Below are positions 13,164-20,472 of a DNA stretch of 24,612 nt, in pieces. Under the pieces are notes generated by a model, which was given only the letters and a program-made list of their open reading frames with translations, was not told where the DNA came from and did not search any database. The first letter of the stretch is position 1; the number at the start of each line of letters is the position of its first letter. Both the position numbers and the translations under genes were made by a program. Source of the DNA: an uncultured Lachnospiraceae bacterium. GTDB lineage: Bacteria; Bacillota; Clostridia; Lachnospirales; Lachnospiraceae. The DNA lies in assembly GCA_947367855.1 (NCBI GenBank), contig CANBFE010000040.1, positions 1-24,612 of the forward strand, written 5' to 3'.

Positions 13164-15293
13164 TTACTTTGCCAGAACCAACATAATCTCATTGCTTCTT
13201 GCAATAAACTTCGTCATGGCCTCCGGAGACAGGGGCGCCTGCTGAATCTTTGCCAGATCATAAAGCTGTTCGCAGATCTTATCCACGTTCTCGCCTTCCT
13301 GGTTGTCCGTCACATACTGTACCAGGGGATGGTTTGCATTGAGAATCAGGGTCTCGCCCTCACCGCCAAAGCCGCCCATATCCATGCCCGGCATGGAATA
13401 CATCTTCATCATATCCTGCATACGCCGGCTTTCCTCAGACAGGGTCAGCACGGAAGAAATTTTGTCGTCCTTCAGCTTCTCCACCTTTACGGTAAGCCTG
13501 TCATTGTTCAGGACCTTCTTCATGATCTCACCCAGAGCCTTGCCCTGCTCTTCCAGTTCTTTTTCCGCTTCCTCTGAGGTTTCAGCCTTCATGGCATCGG
13601 TTACATCCGCGTCGATTCTCTGGAACTTCACGCCCTCGTTCTTGGACTCCAGCTGCTGGATGAAAGGCTGGTCGATATTGTGGGTCAGGATAACTGCATC
13701 CATTCCGCTGTCCTTAAACATCCTGATATACTGTCCCTGCTGCTGTTCATCGGTGACGTAGTAGATAACCTTATCCTTCTTCTCTTCCGCGTCTGTCCCT
13801 TCGGCCCCGGTTTCTTCGTCGGTAACCACCTCTGCTTCCACCTTCTCGCCGTTCTCGTCCACGGCAGCGCCTGCCTCGTCTCCCGCAGTGTTCTCGCCGC
13901 TGTCAAGAGGCTTCACCTCCAGGCACTCCGGCAGAGTCACATATTTGCCTTCCAGATTCTTGAACAGGATATAGTCATTCATCCTCTCGCAGAATTTGTC
14001 GTCCTTCAGGCAGCCGAACTTGATGAAGGGACTGATATCATCCCAGTATTTGTCATACTCTTCCTTCTCCGTCTTGCACATGCCGGACAGCTTGTCCGCC
14101 ACCTTCTTGGAGATGTATTCGGAAATCTTCTTCACAAAGCCGTCATTCTGCAGCGCGCTTCTGGACACGTTCAGGGGCAGATCCGGACAGTCGATAACAC
14201 CCTTCAGCAGCATCAGGAATTCCGGAATCACTTCCTTGATATTATCCGCAATAAATACCTGGTTGTTGTACAGCTTGATGGTGCCCTCAATGGATTCGTA
14301 CTCCATATTAATCTTCGGGAAGTACAGAATGCCCTTAAGGTTGAAGGGATAATCCATATTCAGGTGAATCCAGAACAGAGGCTCTTTATAATCATGGAAT
14401 ACCTTGCGGTAAAATTCCAGATACTCTTCCTTTGTGCAGTCGTTGGTATGCTTTGTCCACAGGGGTGTAGTCTCATTCAAAAGCTCCGGACGTTTCCTGA
14501 TCTTCAGCTTTACAGGTTCCGGCTCCTTCTCTTCCTTCCCGCCTGCTTCCCCCTCGGCAGAATCTGCCTCTTCTTCTTTTTTCTCCTCCGGCTGGATCAC
14601 TTCCAATACCACATCGTCTTCCCTTTTTTCATCCTCTTTGATGATCTGGGTCTCCTGGGTATCCGCCTTGGAGAGATAGATCTCAGTGGGCATGAAGGAA
14701 CAGTACTTCTTTATAACCTCTCTTGCCTTGTATTCATTGCAGAATTCCAGACAGTCCTCATTGAGGAACAGAGTGATGGCCGTACCCACTTCCGTCCTGT
14801 CCCCGTCCTCCATGGCATATTCCGTGCCGCCGTCGCACTCCCAGTGGACAGCCTTTGCGCCCTCCTGATAGGAAAGGGTGTCAATATGCACCTCGTCCGC
14901 CACCATGAAAGCGGAATAAAATCCCAGACCAAAATGACCGATAATCTGGTCTGCATTGCTCTTATCCTTGTATTTTTCAATAAAGTCAGCTGCGCCGGAG
15001 AAGGCGATCTGATTGATATACTCCTCCACCTCGTCCGCAGTCATGCCCAGTCCGTTGTCAATGACTGTCAGCGTCTTCTTTTCCGGATTGACGATTACGT
15101 CGATGCGGGCCTTATAGCCTTCCGGAAGGGTATACTCACCCATCATGTCCAGCTTCTTCAGCTTTGTCACAGCATCACAGCCGTTGGAGATCAGCTCCCT
15201 GTAGAAAATATCATGGTCGGAATACAGCCATTTCTTGATGATAGGAAAAATGTTTTCACTGTTGATTGATAAACTACCGCTCTTTGCTGCCAT
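13164..15293 (-). CDS. htpG: Hsp90 chaperone HtpG
   Basis: The 709-aa protein is the cytoplasmic ATP-dependent chaperone HtpG. The N-terminal GHKL ATPase domain shows Glu33 in 'YRELISNGCDA', 'DNGLGM' (79-84) and 'GHFGLGFYS' (119-127). The middle domain carries 'LPLNVSRSALQND' with the arginine that contacts the gamma-phosphate. It is longer than E. coli HtpG (624 aa) because of two acidic inserts: a charged linker at about 218-262 and a second Asp/Glu/Gly-rich stretch at about 462-506, where most HtpG proteins run directly from 'LPE..E' into 'IYY.T'. ATG at 15293 is preceded by AAAGGG about 11 bp away. A CIRCE element and a near-consensus promoter lie upstream, so HrcA heat-shock control is likely. 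Confidence 0.97.
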   Translation of the reverse strand: MAAKSGSLSINSENIFPIIKKWLYSDHDIFYRELISNGCDAVTKLKKLDMMGEYTLPEGYKARIDVIVNPEKKTLTVIDNGLGMTADEVEEYINQIAFSGAADFIEKYKDKSNADQIIGHFGLGFYSAFMVADEVHIDTLSYQEGAKAVHWECDGGTEYAMEDGDRTEVGTAITLFLNEDCLEFCNEYKAREVIKKYCSFMPTEIYLSKADTQETQIIKEDEKREDDVVLEVIQPEEKKEEEADSAEGEAGGKEEKEPEPVKLKIRKRPELLNETTPLWTKHTNDCTKEEYLEFYRKVFHDYKEPLFWIHLNMDYPFNLKGILYFPKINMEYESIEGTIKLYNNQVFIADNIKEVIPEFLMLLKGVIDCPDLPLNVSRSALQNDGFVKKISEYISKKVADKLSGMCKTEKEEYDKYWDDISPFIKFGCLKDDKFCERMNDYILFKNLEGKYVTLPECLEVKPLDSGENTAGDEAGAAVDENGEKVEAEVVTDEETGAEGTDAEEKKDKVIYYVTDEQQQGQYIRMFKDSGMDAVILTHNIDQPFIQQLESKNEGVKFQRIDADVTDAMKAETSEEAEKELEEQGKALGEIMKKVLNNDRLTVKVEKLKDDKISSVLTLSEESRRMQDMMKMYSMPGMDMGGFGGEGETLILNANHPLVQYVTDNQEGENVDKICEQLYDLAKIQQAPLSPEAMTKFIARSNEIMLVLAK

Positions 15294-15355
15294 CTTACTT
15301 TCGTCCCTTTCTGTTCTTTATTATAAATCTTTTTTCTGTGAACACCTTGACACAT

Positions 15356-15384
15356 AGTTTATGACGGCCTTGCGGAAAAGTCAA
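15356..15384 (-). promoter_or_regulatory. htpG promoter
   Basis: On the minus strand, TTGACT (15379-15384) and TAAACT (15356-15361) are spaced by 17 bp. The predicted leader is about 55 nt. The CIRCE element ends just upstream of the -35 box. Confidence 0.75.
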
Positions 15385-15391
15385 GAAGAAA

Positions 15392-15418
15392 TTAGCACTC
15401 ATTTTAAACGAGTGCTAA
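15392..15418. promoter_or_regulatory. CIRCE element (HrcA operator)
   Basis: TTAGCACTC (15392-15400), a 9-bp spacer and GAGTGCTAA (15410-15418) match the CIRCE consensus exactly. HrcA repressor binds this site at dnaK and groE operons. Here the only gene downstream in the right orientation is htpG. Confidence 0.97.
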
Positions 15419-15519
15419 TAATTGCATGGAAAAGCCCGTAAAACAGGCATTTCCCGGATTTATAAAATTTTTCTAAAACCAAATTTCCCCTCATTCCGGA
15501 GCATAACAGGACAGGAAAA

Positions 15520-16593
15520 TCAGTCCGGAAAATACCTGGCATAAACATCAAAAAAATCCGCCGTGGTAATGTCTTCCTCATGAAGCAGCTCCATACTGTC
15601 CCACAGCTCTGCATTCAGCTGCCTGGGCAGTCCCTCCACAAAGGCATCATATTCCTGGCCAAATACTTCCCTGCGCCTCTCCTCCACAATGGTCAGCTTG
15701 TTTAAATCCGTCTGTTCTCTGTCAAAGGTGCTGATGCACTTGATGATATGGTATCCGGCTTCCGTCTCAATGACCTGGCTGATTCCTTCCGTCTCCAGGG
15801 AAAAAGCCGCTTCCTCAAAAGCAGGCTCCGTCTCCCCCTTGCCAAAAGAATATGTGATCACAGAGTCTTCGCTGTAACGGGAAGCCAGGTCCAGGAAATC
15901 CTCCCCCTCCTCAACTGCCATCCTGCGTATTTCCAGGGCTTTCCCATAGGCCTCCTGTTTCATGGCATCCGAATACTCCACCCGGCTGCCTGCGCCGTCC
16001 TCCGTGGCGGTTCTGATCAGAATATGCTGCACCGTTATGGTACGCGCCTCATCGTCACTGATCTCCGGATTTACATCCTGAATGATATACCGGTATACTT
16101 TATCCGCCAGGGCATACTCCCTGTAAAGCTGCTCTATGGTGGAAAGCGTTACCCCCATCAGCTCCTTTTCCCTTTCCGACAGAGAGTCAAAATACTCTTC
16201 CGCCGCCTGCTCCACCTTCCTGCGTTCCCCGTCCTCCAGGGAAACTCCCCGGTCCTGGGCCAGCAGGTACATTGCCTTGATCTGCGCCATCTTGGCCAGT
16301 ACGGTGTCCTTCACATTTTTCTCCAGGGTAATTCCGTCCCGGGAAACATTCCACACCTCCGGCCCATAGACACTCTCATACTGATTACCGGTATTGGTCA
16401 GGTATACCGTCATCTCCGGCACCCTGCAGACACTTCCCCCTATCCGGAAGACCTCGTCTTTTCCCATTCCCGTGGTAAAAATGACTTTCGCGCCGTTCTC
16501 CTCACCGCCGCAGGCTGCCAGTGACAGCAGCAGGCAGAAGGCACAGCACAGAAAAACGCGCTTAACTGCTTTGAAGCCTCTGGTCTCCCACAT
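15520..16593 (-). CDS. PrsA-like parvulin peptidyl-prolyl isomerase lipoprotein
   Basis: The 357-aa protein has a lipoprotein signal peptide ('FLCCAFCLLLSLAACGG', Cys28). A helical SurA/PrsA-type chaperone region spans about 60-180. A parvulin rotamase domain spans about 186-288: 'TVQHILIRT' at its start, 'FLDLASRYSEDS', 'PAFEEAAFSLETEGIS' and 'ETEAGYHIIK' at its end, the conserved landmarks of the family. It should be anchored outside the membrane and help fold secreted proteins. The start at ATG 16593 follows GAGGG by 7 bp; the frame is open further upstream to 16671, but that part overlaps ilvE and lacks a signal peptide. ilvE ends 56 bp upstream on the same strand, so co-transcription is plausible. 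The usual glycine-rich parvulin loop is partly altered (SFGKGETEPAFEEA). Confidence 0.88.
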   Translation of the reverse strand: MWETRGFKAVKRVFLCCAFCLLLSLAACGGEENGAKVIFTTGMGKDEVFRIGGSVCRVPEMTVYLTNTGNQYESVYGPEVWNVSRDGITLEKNVKDTVLAKMAQIKAMYLLAQDRGVSLEDGERRKVEQAAEEYFDSLSEREKELMGVTLSTIEQLYREYALADKVYRYIIQDVNPEISDDEARTITVQHILIRTATEDGAGSRVEYSDAMKQEAYGKALEIRRMAVEEGEDFLDLASRYSEDSVITYSFGKGETEPAFEEAAFSLETEGISQVIETEAGYHIIKCISTFDREQTDLNKLTIVEERRREVFGQEYDAFVEGLPRQLNAELWDSMELLHEEDITTADFFDVYARYFPD

Positions 16594-16649
16594 AATCACC
16601 CTCGTCTCCCACAAATCCACCTGCCCCGGCACAGCAAAACGAAGCTTTC

Positions 16650-17681
16650 TCACTCGATTACATGGATCCATCCTTCGGGAGCCTGAATCCTTCCCATCTG
16701 GATGCCTGTAAGGGTATCATACAGCTTTCTGGTCACAGGTCCCATCTCTGTCATACCGCTGGGCAGGCAGATCTCCTTCCCGTGGTCCACAATCTTCCCT
16801 ACAGGGGAGATCACCGCAGCCGTGCCGCAGAGACCGCATTCCGCAAAATCCTTCACCTCTTCCAGATACACTTCCCGCTCTTCCACCTCAAGGCCCAGAT
16901 ACTCCTTCGCCACATGGACCAGGGACCTTCTGGTAATGGAGGGAAGAATGCTGTCGGACTTGGGCGTGACCACCCTGTTGTCCTTTGTTACAAACAGGAA
17001 ATTAGCCCCTCCGGTCTCCTCCACTTTGGTGCGGGTACCGGGGTCAAGGTACATATTCTCGTCAAACCCGTTCTTATGGGCTGTCACAATGGCATGGAGA
17101 CTCATGGCATAGTTCAGCCCTGCCTTGATATTGCCTGTCCCATGGGGCGCTGCCCGGTCAAAATCGCTGACACAGATGGTCAGGGGCCTGGCTCCACCTT
17201 TGAAATAAGGCCCTACAGGCGTACAGAAAATACGAAACTGGTACACATCCGCAGGCTTTACGCCGATAACGGAATTCATGCCGAACATATAGGGACGGAT
17301 GTACAGCGTGGCCCCGCTGCCGTAAGGAGGCACATAGGCGTCATTGGCCCTCACCGCCTTTGTCACCGCATCCACAAAACGGTCCCTGGGAAATACCGGC
17401 ATCTCAAGACGCCTGGCGGAATCCTCCATACGCTCCCCGTTTAAATCAGGACGGAAGGCAACGATCTGCCCGTTTTCTGTGGTATAGGCCTTCAGTCCCT
17501 CAAAGATGGTCTGCGCATACTGCAGGACTCCCGCGCATTCGTTCAGGACAATATTGGCATCCTCCGTCAGCGCGCCCTCATCCCAGGCCCCGTTTTGGAA
17601 AATGGAAACATACCGCTTTTCCGTCTGAATATATCCAAAGTTCAAATCACTCCAATCAATGCTCTTCTTCTCCAAATGCAT
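16650..17681 (-). CDS. ilvE: Branched-chain amino acid aminotransferase
   Basis: The 343-aa protein is a class IV PLP aminotransferase that interconverts leucine, isoleucine and valine with their 2-oxo acids, using glutamate/2-oxoglutarate. It belongs to the longer, eukaryotic-like BCAT group: 'YAQTIFEGLKAY' (55-66), 'YIRPYMFGMNSVIGV', the PLP lysine in 'GTGNIKAGLNYA' (Lys186), 'EETGGANFLFV' and 'GLCGTAAVISPVG'. ATG at 17681 follows an AAGAAGG-type site. It has its own promoter (17712-17740), and no T-box or leucine leader is apparent in the short leader. No other branched-chain biosynthesis gene is present nearby. Confidence 0.96.
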   Translation of the reverse strand: MHLEKKSIDWSDLNFGYIQTEKRYVSIFQNGAWDEGALTEDANIVLNECAGVLQYAQTIFEGLKAYTTENGQIVAFRPDLNGERMEDSARRLEMPVFPRDRFVDAVTKAVRANDAYVPPYGSGATLYIRPYMFGMNSVIGVKPADVYQFRIFCTPVGPYFKGGARPLTICVSDFDRAAPHGTGNIKAGLNYAMSLHAIVTAHKNGFDENMYLDPGTRTKVEETGGANFLFVTKDNRVVTPKSDSILPSITRRSLVHVAKEYLGLEVEEREVYLEEVKDFAECGLCGTAAVISPVGKIVDHGKEICLPSGMTEMGPVTRKLYDTLTGIQMGRIQAPEGWIHVIE

Positions 17682-17711
17682 TCCCTTCTTTCTGTATTCT
17701 TTTGCTAACCA

Positions 17712-17740
17712 TTATTATACTTTTCCATGCAAAAGTCAAT
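17712..17740 (-). promoter_or_regulatory. ilvE promoter
   Basis: TTGACT (17735-17740) and AATAAT (17712-17717) on the minus strand are spaced 17 bp, in the 85-bp gap between the large lipoprotein gene and ilvE. An overlapping TATAAT lies 14 bp from the -35 box and may be used instead. Confidence 0.65.
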
Positions 17741-17766
17741 ACAAACAGGATTTCATTTTTACATCC

Positions 17767-19896
17767 TTATTTTCTCTCGTTCAGGTACAGCAGCACGCGC
17801 CGGTTGATAACCCCGCTTACCTCCTCCGCGCTTTTGCTGCCGCTGAAATAATCCCCCGCCTCCTCAAGGATAATATCGAAGATGGGCGCAGTCCGGTATG
17901 GAACAGGCTGCGCATCCTCTATCCTCTGCCGGAGCTCCTCCTGTTTTTCTTCCGAAGTATCATAGACAACGCCCGGTATCCTGGCGCCATTTGCCCATTT
18001 CACTTCACACTTCAGCCACAGTTCATAAGCAGCCCTGTGCGTTGGCAGATAACGCAGCTCGAAATCCGACTGGGCTTTTTCACTCATCAGAAAGCTGATA
18101 AATTCCCATGCCCCATCCTTGTTGGCGGAGTTTGCATTGATTGCAAGAGCATATCCCGCTTCGGAAACGGCATGGCAGCCGTCTTCAAACAGGACTCCGG
18201 AAATGATTTTCCCCTTTGCCTCCCGTTCCGCTGCCCCATCCAAATAGCGGACAGTATCATAGCTTCCCCTCTCGGCAATGCACAGCTGCGAATCCTTTCT
18301 GCCGTCATCGCCATACCGTCTGGCAGCCTCCAGCATCCTGCCAAACAGAGGTGTATTAAACTCGCAGCTGCCGTTTTCCCAGTCCACCATCCCCCAGAGG
18401 CTGTCCGTCCCCAACAGAAACGTTTTCAGCACCTGGGCCGAATCATACCCTGTAAGATAGACGCCTCCACCCTCCCAGGCCAGCAGGGCATCCAACAGTG
18501 TCTCCATATCCGGCGTCTCACTGCTCCCCAGCACCGCCTCATCTATCCGTTCGTCCCATATAAGCATAAGGGGATGTATGCCATAGATCTTTTCTCCCTG
18601 TCTCCAGGTAGCAAAAGCAGCCGGGAAATAATCCTCCTCCCGGATGCCTGAGGCTTCCATATAAGGAGTCAGTTCCTCCAGGGCGCCCTTTTCCAGCATC
18701 CCGTCAATATAATCCTCCATAAGGTAACCGTTTATGATATCCGGTCCCTTCCCGGCGCCGATCTGTACGCTGGTCAGCCTGGCAAAATCCTCCTGGTCAT
18801 TACTGCTTCCGCAGTCCTCCAGAATCACATGATAGTTTTCGTTTTCCATGTTGAAATCGGAGACCCTGCCTTCAAGCCAGGAATTATTGTCAAAAAGCCC
18901 TCTTAGAACAATGGGAGTCTTATCCACCTTTCCCATCTTCAGCCTCTCCCAGACACCCCCTGTCTCACCACGCTGCTTCAACCACAGAAGTTCAATTCCG
19001 CCGTCCTCAGTCACCCGCATGTCCTGAAAAGTCAGATCAATATGCCAGCCATAGGAAACTCCGCACAAAAACAGGATGGGCGAGAGACTTTCCTTTTTCA
19101 CATCCACTATGGATATATCACAGTCATCACTGCCCATTATGCCCCCTGTCACTACGGGCGAAACGCCTGTCTTCCCCATAAATACCCGATAAGTATAGGG
19201 CAGTTCCACCACGGAATCCTTTATCCGCTTTCCGGTATCAGGCTCTATCTCCTCCAACATCCAGCTTCCGTTTCCAAAATCCCCCATGTCCCTCTGGTCA
19301 TTCAGAAGCAGGTACATATGTCCGTCTTCCGTCTGGCACATGCTGTCCACTTTTACATCCGTTTCCAGAAAAGTTTCGTAAAGAATCTCTCCGGAAGGCA
19401 GAAATCTTATAACGGAATTTATCTCTTCACTATATTGCCCGTTCTGATTGGTAACCGTTCCGTAAGTGTAACAGTTTCCTTCCTGATCCACATACCACCT
19501 GTAGTAGTACAGACTATATTGGCCGGAGTCCCATTCCTCCAACGGAACTCCCTGGAAAACATACTGATCCGGGACATTCTGCAGCAGAAGTTCACTGCTG
19601 CCGTCCTCCCTTTGCATATAGAGCTCATTCCCCTTCGTGTACAGCTGTATGCGTTCCCCCTGAAAAAACTGTACGCCAACGGTTTTCCCCTCTGTCACTG
19701 AGTTGAAATCTTCCGATTTCAGGGAAACGTCATAGTATTCCGTCCGCTCCGTGATATAGCTTAAATCCGCCTGACCAGGCTCAATCCCACGCCAGACACT
19801 CTCCTCCTCATTTTCTTCCTCTGCTCCACAGGCAGACAGAAGAACACATAACGAAAAGAGAAAAACAGCTGCCAGTAAAATATTCTTTTTTATCAT
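17767..19896 (-). CDS. Large lipoprotein: beta-rich N-terminal region plus solute-binding domain
   Basis: The chosen start, ATG 19896 after GGAGGG, gives 709 aa with a lipoprotein signal peptide (Cys23 in 'LLSACG'). Residues about 40-330 are rich in short beta strands with Tyr/Trp/Gly and repeats such as 'YVDQEGNCYTYG' and 'QTEDGHMYLLLND', suggestive of a propeller-like domain. Residues about 340-660 resemble family 1 extracellular solute-binding proteins: 'GKGPDIINGYLMEDYIDGMLEKGALEELTPYM', 'GEKIYGIHPLMLIWD' and 'ISFLMSEKAQSDFELRYLPTHRAAYE'. It is therefore about twice the usual length of such proteins. No permease is adjacent. It lies 25 bp downstream of the dihydrofolate reductase gene and is probably co-transcribed. 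The ligand is unknown, and a sensory rather than transport role is possible. Confidence 0.8.
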   Translation of the reverse strand: MIKKNILLAAVFLFSLCVLLSACGAEEENEEESVWRGIEPGQADLSYITERTEYYDVSLKSEDFNSVTEGKTVGVQFFQGERIQLYTKGNELYMQREDGSSELLLQNVPDQYVFQGVPLEEWDSGQYSLYYYRWYVDQEGNCYTYGTVTNQNGQYSEEINSVIRFLPSGEILYETFLETDVKVDSMCQTEDGHMYLLLNDQRDMGDFGNGSWMLEEIEPDTGKRIKDSVVELPYTYRVFMGKTGVSPVVTGGIMGSDDCDISIVDVKKESLSPILFLCGVSYGWHIDLTFQDMRVTEDGGIELLWLKQRGETGGVWERLKMGKVDKTPIVLRGLFDNNSWLEGRVSDFNMENENYHVILEDCGSSNDQEDFARLTSVQIGAGKGPDIINGYLMEDYIDGMLEKGALEELTPYMEASGIREEDYFPAAFATWRQGEKIYGIHPLMLIWDERIDEAVLGSSETPDMETLLDALLAWEGGGVYLTGYDSAQVLKTFLLGTDSLWGMVDWENGSCEFNTPLFGRMLEAARRYGDDGRKDSQLCIAERGSYDTVRYLDGAAEREAKGKIISGVLFEDGCHAVSEAGYALAINANSANKDGAWEFISFLMSEKAQSDFELRYLPTHRAAYELWLKCEVKWANGARIPGVVYDTSEEKQEELRQRIEDAQPVPYRTAPIFDIILEEAGDYFSGSKSAEEVSGVINRRVLLYLNERK

Positions 19897-19921
19897 ATGT
19901 CCCTCCAACCACCCATGCGCA

Positions 19922-20413
19922 TTATTTCTTCCTCTCATATCTGCAGAAGGTATAGGCAATATCGAAGTAAGTCTGTTCCTCACTCTCCGCAGTCATCTGC
20001 CATTCCGGATCCCGGTCCAGGTCCGGAAAACAGGCATCCGCCTCATACCGCCGGTCAATTTTGGTAATATGGGCCGTATCACACCAGGGAAGAAGCTGCC
20101 TGTAGACGCTCTCCCCGCCGATACAGTATACATCCCGGGAGGGATACGGCTCCAGAGCCTTCTTTAACGCTTCCAGGGAAGAAACCACTTCCGCGCCTTT
20201 CACCCGAAAGGAAGCATCCCTGGACAGAATGATATTGGTACGCCCCTGCAGCGGCATGCCCTGGGGAAAAGTCTGCAGGGTTTTCCGTCCCAGTACAACT
20301 ACCTTTCCCACAGTCTCCTCCCGGAAATATTTGTGATCCCTGGGAATGGTCACCAACAGCCTGCCGTTCCTTCCAATGGCCCAGTTCCTGTCTACAGCCG
20401 CAATAATATTCAC
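19922..20413 (-). CDS. folA: Dihydrofolate reductase
   Basis: The 163-aa protein is a chromosomal-type DHFR that reduces dihydrofolate to tetrahydrofolate with NADPH. 'MNIIAAVDRNWAIGRNG' opens the fold, 'PRDHKYFREET' carries the catalytic Asp (Asp27 in E. coli numbering), 'VVVLGRKTLQTFP' and 'GRTNIILSRD' bind NADPH, and 'YCIGGESVYRQLLP' is the conserved GGxxxY region. The M20-loop segment reads 'LLVTIP' where E. coli has MPWNLP, so the usual Trp22 is absent. No thymidylate synthase gene is next to it. It is 59 bp downstream of the beta-CASP gene and 25 bp before the large lipoprotein gene, probably one operon. Confidence 0.96.
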   Translation of the reverse strand: MNIIAAVDRNWAIGRNGRLLVTIPRDHKYFREETVGKVVVLGRKTLQTFPQGMPLQGRTNIILSRDASFRVKGAEVVSSLEALKKALEPYPSRDVYCIGGESVYRQLLPWCDTAHITKIDRRYEADACFPDLDRDPEWQMTAESEEQTYFDIAYTFCRYERKK

Positions 20414-20472
20414 AGTTTTTGTCTCCCCTTCCGCGCTTCTTCAGACCTGCCTGCCGCCTTCCCCCACGGAAA

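Noticed and set aside
13680..15269. 529-aa plus-strand open frame inside htpG
   Set aside because: It is the antisense of a conserved chaperone gene with no start signal or domain; long shadow frames are common opposite GC-rich third-position genes.
15421..15450. Terminator after the PrsA-like gene (GCCTG/CGGGC hairpin with TTTTCC)
   Set aside because: The stem is only 5 bp with one G-U pair and the T tract is short; too weak to list as a feature.
17682..17766. T-box or leucine attenuator before ilvE
   Set aside because: The 85-bp gap is filled by a promoter and ribosome site; no T-box motif or leader peptide is visible.
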